Origin: Bacteroidales bacterium
GTDB lineage: Bacteria > Bacteroidota > Bacteroidia > Bacteroidales > UBA1556
NCBI GenBank assembly: GCA_015493685.1
Contig: WGCS01000286.1
Coordinates: forward strand, 1 to 45,690
Length of the DNA: 45,690 nucleotides
Direction of reading: 5' to 3'
Shown piece by piece: positions 44,034 to 45,690 of the stretch. The notes under the pieces are model-generated. The model ran no database searches. It was not told the origin of the DNA and saw only the letters and a program-made list of their open reading frames with translations. Each line of letters begins with the position of its first letter. Position 1 is the first letter of the stretch. The position numbers were made by a program, and so were the translations under genes.

Positions 44034-44636
44034 AAGCCAAACTCTTTTTACTATTATTAAGTTTACATTTTAAAAATCGATATATGATTTAAGAGAACCT
44101 AATAAATCATTTTCAGATATTCAGTATCTACTCTATTTAGTTTATCTTGGATAAATTTCATTGAATAGTTCTGATATTTTTACACCCTATTTAATAGGGA
44201 GGCAAAGATATAAATACTTTATTCGCCTCTACCGCGAGAATTATTATTTTATGACAATAAAAAAGGCTCTATAAATCTATACTACTGTTTATCAAAATAT
44301 TATATTCTATAATAAACTCTAATTATTAATTTATTAAACAATAAGATACGCTGTATTAAACTTATTAAATAATTGAATTACTCTAATTATACTAATAGTT
44401 GCCCATTGGTAGAAAACAAATAATTCGTTTAATTCGATGACAAAAAAAACGATGATAAGAATAGCGTTTACTGTCTTTATGAACTTTTTAAAACAAACTG
44501 CTGTAATAATTAGAACTTCGCCCAAAATAGTAAAGTTATTTCCGTATTGTTAAATATGTTAAAATTACCTATTAGCAGGTTAGCATTCCAATTAAATATC
44601 CGAAATTTGCAGCCTAAATAAATAATTCAAGGAGAA
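44034..44636. other. Gene-free region between mtnA and the hemolysin III gene
   Basis: These 603 AT-rich bases hold the mtnA promoter and palindrome near 44185-44210. No reading frame is convincing; the 63-codon minus-strand frame at 44334-44525 is low-complexity and hydrophobic. Confidence 0.5.
44185..44210 (-). promoter_or_regulatory. mtnA -7 promoter element followed by a palindrome
   Basis: On the minus strand TATCTTTG (44203-44210) is followed 3 bases later by CCCTATTAAATAGGG (44185-44199), a 7-1-7 palindrome at the expected transcription start. It could be an operator or a 5' mRNA stem. The mtnA ATG is about 150 bases downstream. Confidence 0.45.
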
Positions 44637-45281
44637 ATGATAACAGCATTAAATACTTATGGCAAAAAGGAAGAAATTATAAATGTAGTAACACATGGTT
44701 TAGGTGCATTATTAAGCATTCCGGCATTGGTACTTCTCATTCTCAAAGGCATTCACATGGGCGGAGGTATTGCGCTTTTAAGTTTTCTTATTTATGGGAT
44801 AAGTTTGGTAATTCTGTATTTCTCCTCCACCCTTTACCATGCCATTCAGAATCCCCGCTGGCGCAATCCATTGAATGTATGGGATCACCTATCCATCTAT
44901 TTATTAATAGCAGGAACTTATACGCCTTTCGCTTTATTGGTAATTCCGGGAGTACTCGGATATACCATTTTGACCATCGTCTATCTCTTTGGCATTATTG
45001 GTATTATCATTAAAATATTCTACTTTGGCAAATATGAAATATTATCGGCAATAGCCTATGTAGTAATGGGTTGGATAGTAGTTATTGCCATTAAACAACT
45101 TTATCTCAACTTGGGATTAACCGCTACCCTTTGGCTTTTTGGAGGCGGGATAGCCTATACTATTGGGGCCGTATTATTTTTATTTGATAAAAAAATTCCA
45201 TACAACCACGCCATATTTCATATTCTTGTTCTTATTGGAAGTGCGTGTCATTTTATCGCCGTATATTATTATATCCAATAA
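44637..45281 (+). CDS. Hemolysin III/PAQR-family membrane protein
   Basis: The protein has 214 residues with seven membrane helices. The family residues are in place: His20 in 'VTHGLGA', Ser/His in 'YFSSTLYHAIQ' (His68), Asp83 in 'WDHLSIYLLIAGTYTPF', and His191 and His195 in 'YNHAIFHIL'. These form the zinc site of the PAQR fold. Bacterial members are called hemolysin III (YqfA/TrhA) and have been linked to membrane fluidity. GGAG stands at -6 to -3 before the ATG, one of the few Shine-Dalgarno-like sites in the window. It stands alone. Confidence 0.88.
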   Translation: MITALNTYGKKEEIINVVTHGLGALLSIPALVLLILKGIHMGGGIALLSFLIYGISLVILYFSSTLYHAIQNPRWRNPLNVWDHLSIYLLIAGTYTPFALLVIPGVLGYTILTIVYLFGIIGIIIKIFYFGKYEILSAIAYVVMGWIVVIAIKQLYLNLGLTATLWLFGGGIAYTIGAVLFLFDKKIPYNHAIFHILVLIGSACHFIAVYYYIQ

Positions 45282-45484
45282 AATATCTCATTTAGTTTAA
45301 ATTACTGTCCGATATAATAAAGAAGCCACCGCTGGTGCGCGAAATCGAAGATTCGATGCAGTCAATCCCTTCACGTTCCATTATCCCTCACTACCTTTCC
45401 TCCAGCTCTATGGTTTCTATATTTAGCACAAAAGATAAGATTTACAATTTAAACTGGAACTTTTTGTTATAAATTTTTCTTTCA

Positions 45485-45510
45485 TACTTTTTCCAGCAGC
45501 TGAAAAAGTA
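45485..45510. repeat. 9-base-pair inverted repeat
   Basis: TACTTTTTC (45485-45493) and GAAAAAGTA (45502-45510) are exact complements around an 8-base loop. Confidence 0.7.
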
Positions 45511-45579
45511 GGCAAAAAAGCTGCCGATTTACATTCATCGTATTATCTTATATTTCTTTTTCCCTCAAGCCGGGGGGCT

Positions 45580-45609
45580 CTTCCTTTTTGTCTTGAAACA
45601 AAAAGGAAG
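45580..45609. repeat. Perfect 12-base-pair hairpin
   Basis: CTTCCTTTTTGT (45580-45591) and ACAAAAAGGAAG (45598-45609) enclose CTTGAA. From memory this stem resembles a motif repeated between genes in Bacteroidota; it may belong to a dispersed repeat. Confidence 0.75.
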
Positions 45610-45690
45610 CAAAAAGTTCAAGGCTTGATAAGTAATAAAGTCTTCCACTTGGCAAAGCCTAAGACGAACGGGTGATTTAATCGGTATCCA

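Larger units (their letters stand above)
45282..45690. other. Right-end intergenic region with hairpins, no gene seen
   Basis: The final 409 bases hold no credible reading frame. Two clear stems are at 45485-45510 and 45580-45609. A G run occurs at 45572-45577. Confidence 0.55.

Noticed and set aside
44334-44525. 63-codon hydrophobic minus-strand frame
   Set aside because: It is AT-rich, without promoter or homology, and typical of chance frames in such DNA.

Overview
The window is an AT-rich chromosomal segment of a member of the phylum Bacteroidota. Evidence: at least sixteen genes or tRNAs are preceded by the Bacteroidota -7 promoter element TAnnTTTG, and Shine-Dalgarno sequences are rare. 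Two secreted proteins end in type IX secretion (T9SS) sorting domains with the 'YPNPAN' signature, and there are a T9SS plug-family protein, a GldI-like FKBP lipoprotein and the Bacteroidota-type glycogen synthase/phosphorylase fusion. A PerR regulator, a peroxiredoxin, a superoxide-reductase-like protein and a long-chain flavodoxin suggest an anaerobe or microaerophile that meets oxygen, perhaps near the Bacteroidales/Marinilabiliales. That placement is inference.

Left part (1-12.8 kb): an Omp85-type barrel; an operon of a Crp-type regulator with an extra N-terminal sensor-like domain, a radical SAM protein and a DUF3820 protein; a large FG-GAP/T9SS secreted protein; fabG on the minus strand; the NAD(P)HX repair enzyme; a class V aminotransferase; a DMT transporter; and a minus-strand pair of a DHH phosphoesterase (NrnA-like) and an FKBP lipoprotein.

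Middle (12.8-31.3 kb): a gene-poor patch with two related palindromes and tRNA-Lys(TTT); an MFS transporter; an outer-membrane protein; the oxidative-stress cluster perR-peroxiredoxin-SOR; an acyl-CoA synthetase; dprA; an LptF/LptG permease; a flavodoxin; the operon der-S4 protein-endonuclease/exonuclease/phosphatase; an S41 protease; a TAXI-type binding protein; an unusual glycosyltransferase 2/degenerate sugar-transferase fusion; and tRNA-Pro(GGG).

Right part (31.3-45.7 kb): dihydroorotase; a T9SS-exported endonuclease I overlapping queD; a truncated Fic gene followed by an inverted-repeat-rich gene-free stretch; the 1404-residue glycogen synthase-phosphorylase fusion; a DUF4421/T9SS-plug operon; an MtnA-family isomerase; and a hemolysin III family membrane protein. 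The last 400 bases hold hairpins but no recognised gene.

Most genes are housekeeping or typical accessory genes of the phylum. No complete new defence or mobile system is evident. The most promising leads are the glycosyltransferase fusion, the Fic remnant that keeps its inhibitory motif, the inverted-repeat element beside it, the paired CCCTAAAGGG palindromes, the SOR variant lacking the Glu-Lys pair, and the sensor-Crp fusion.
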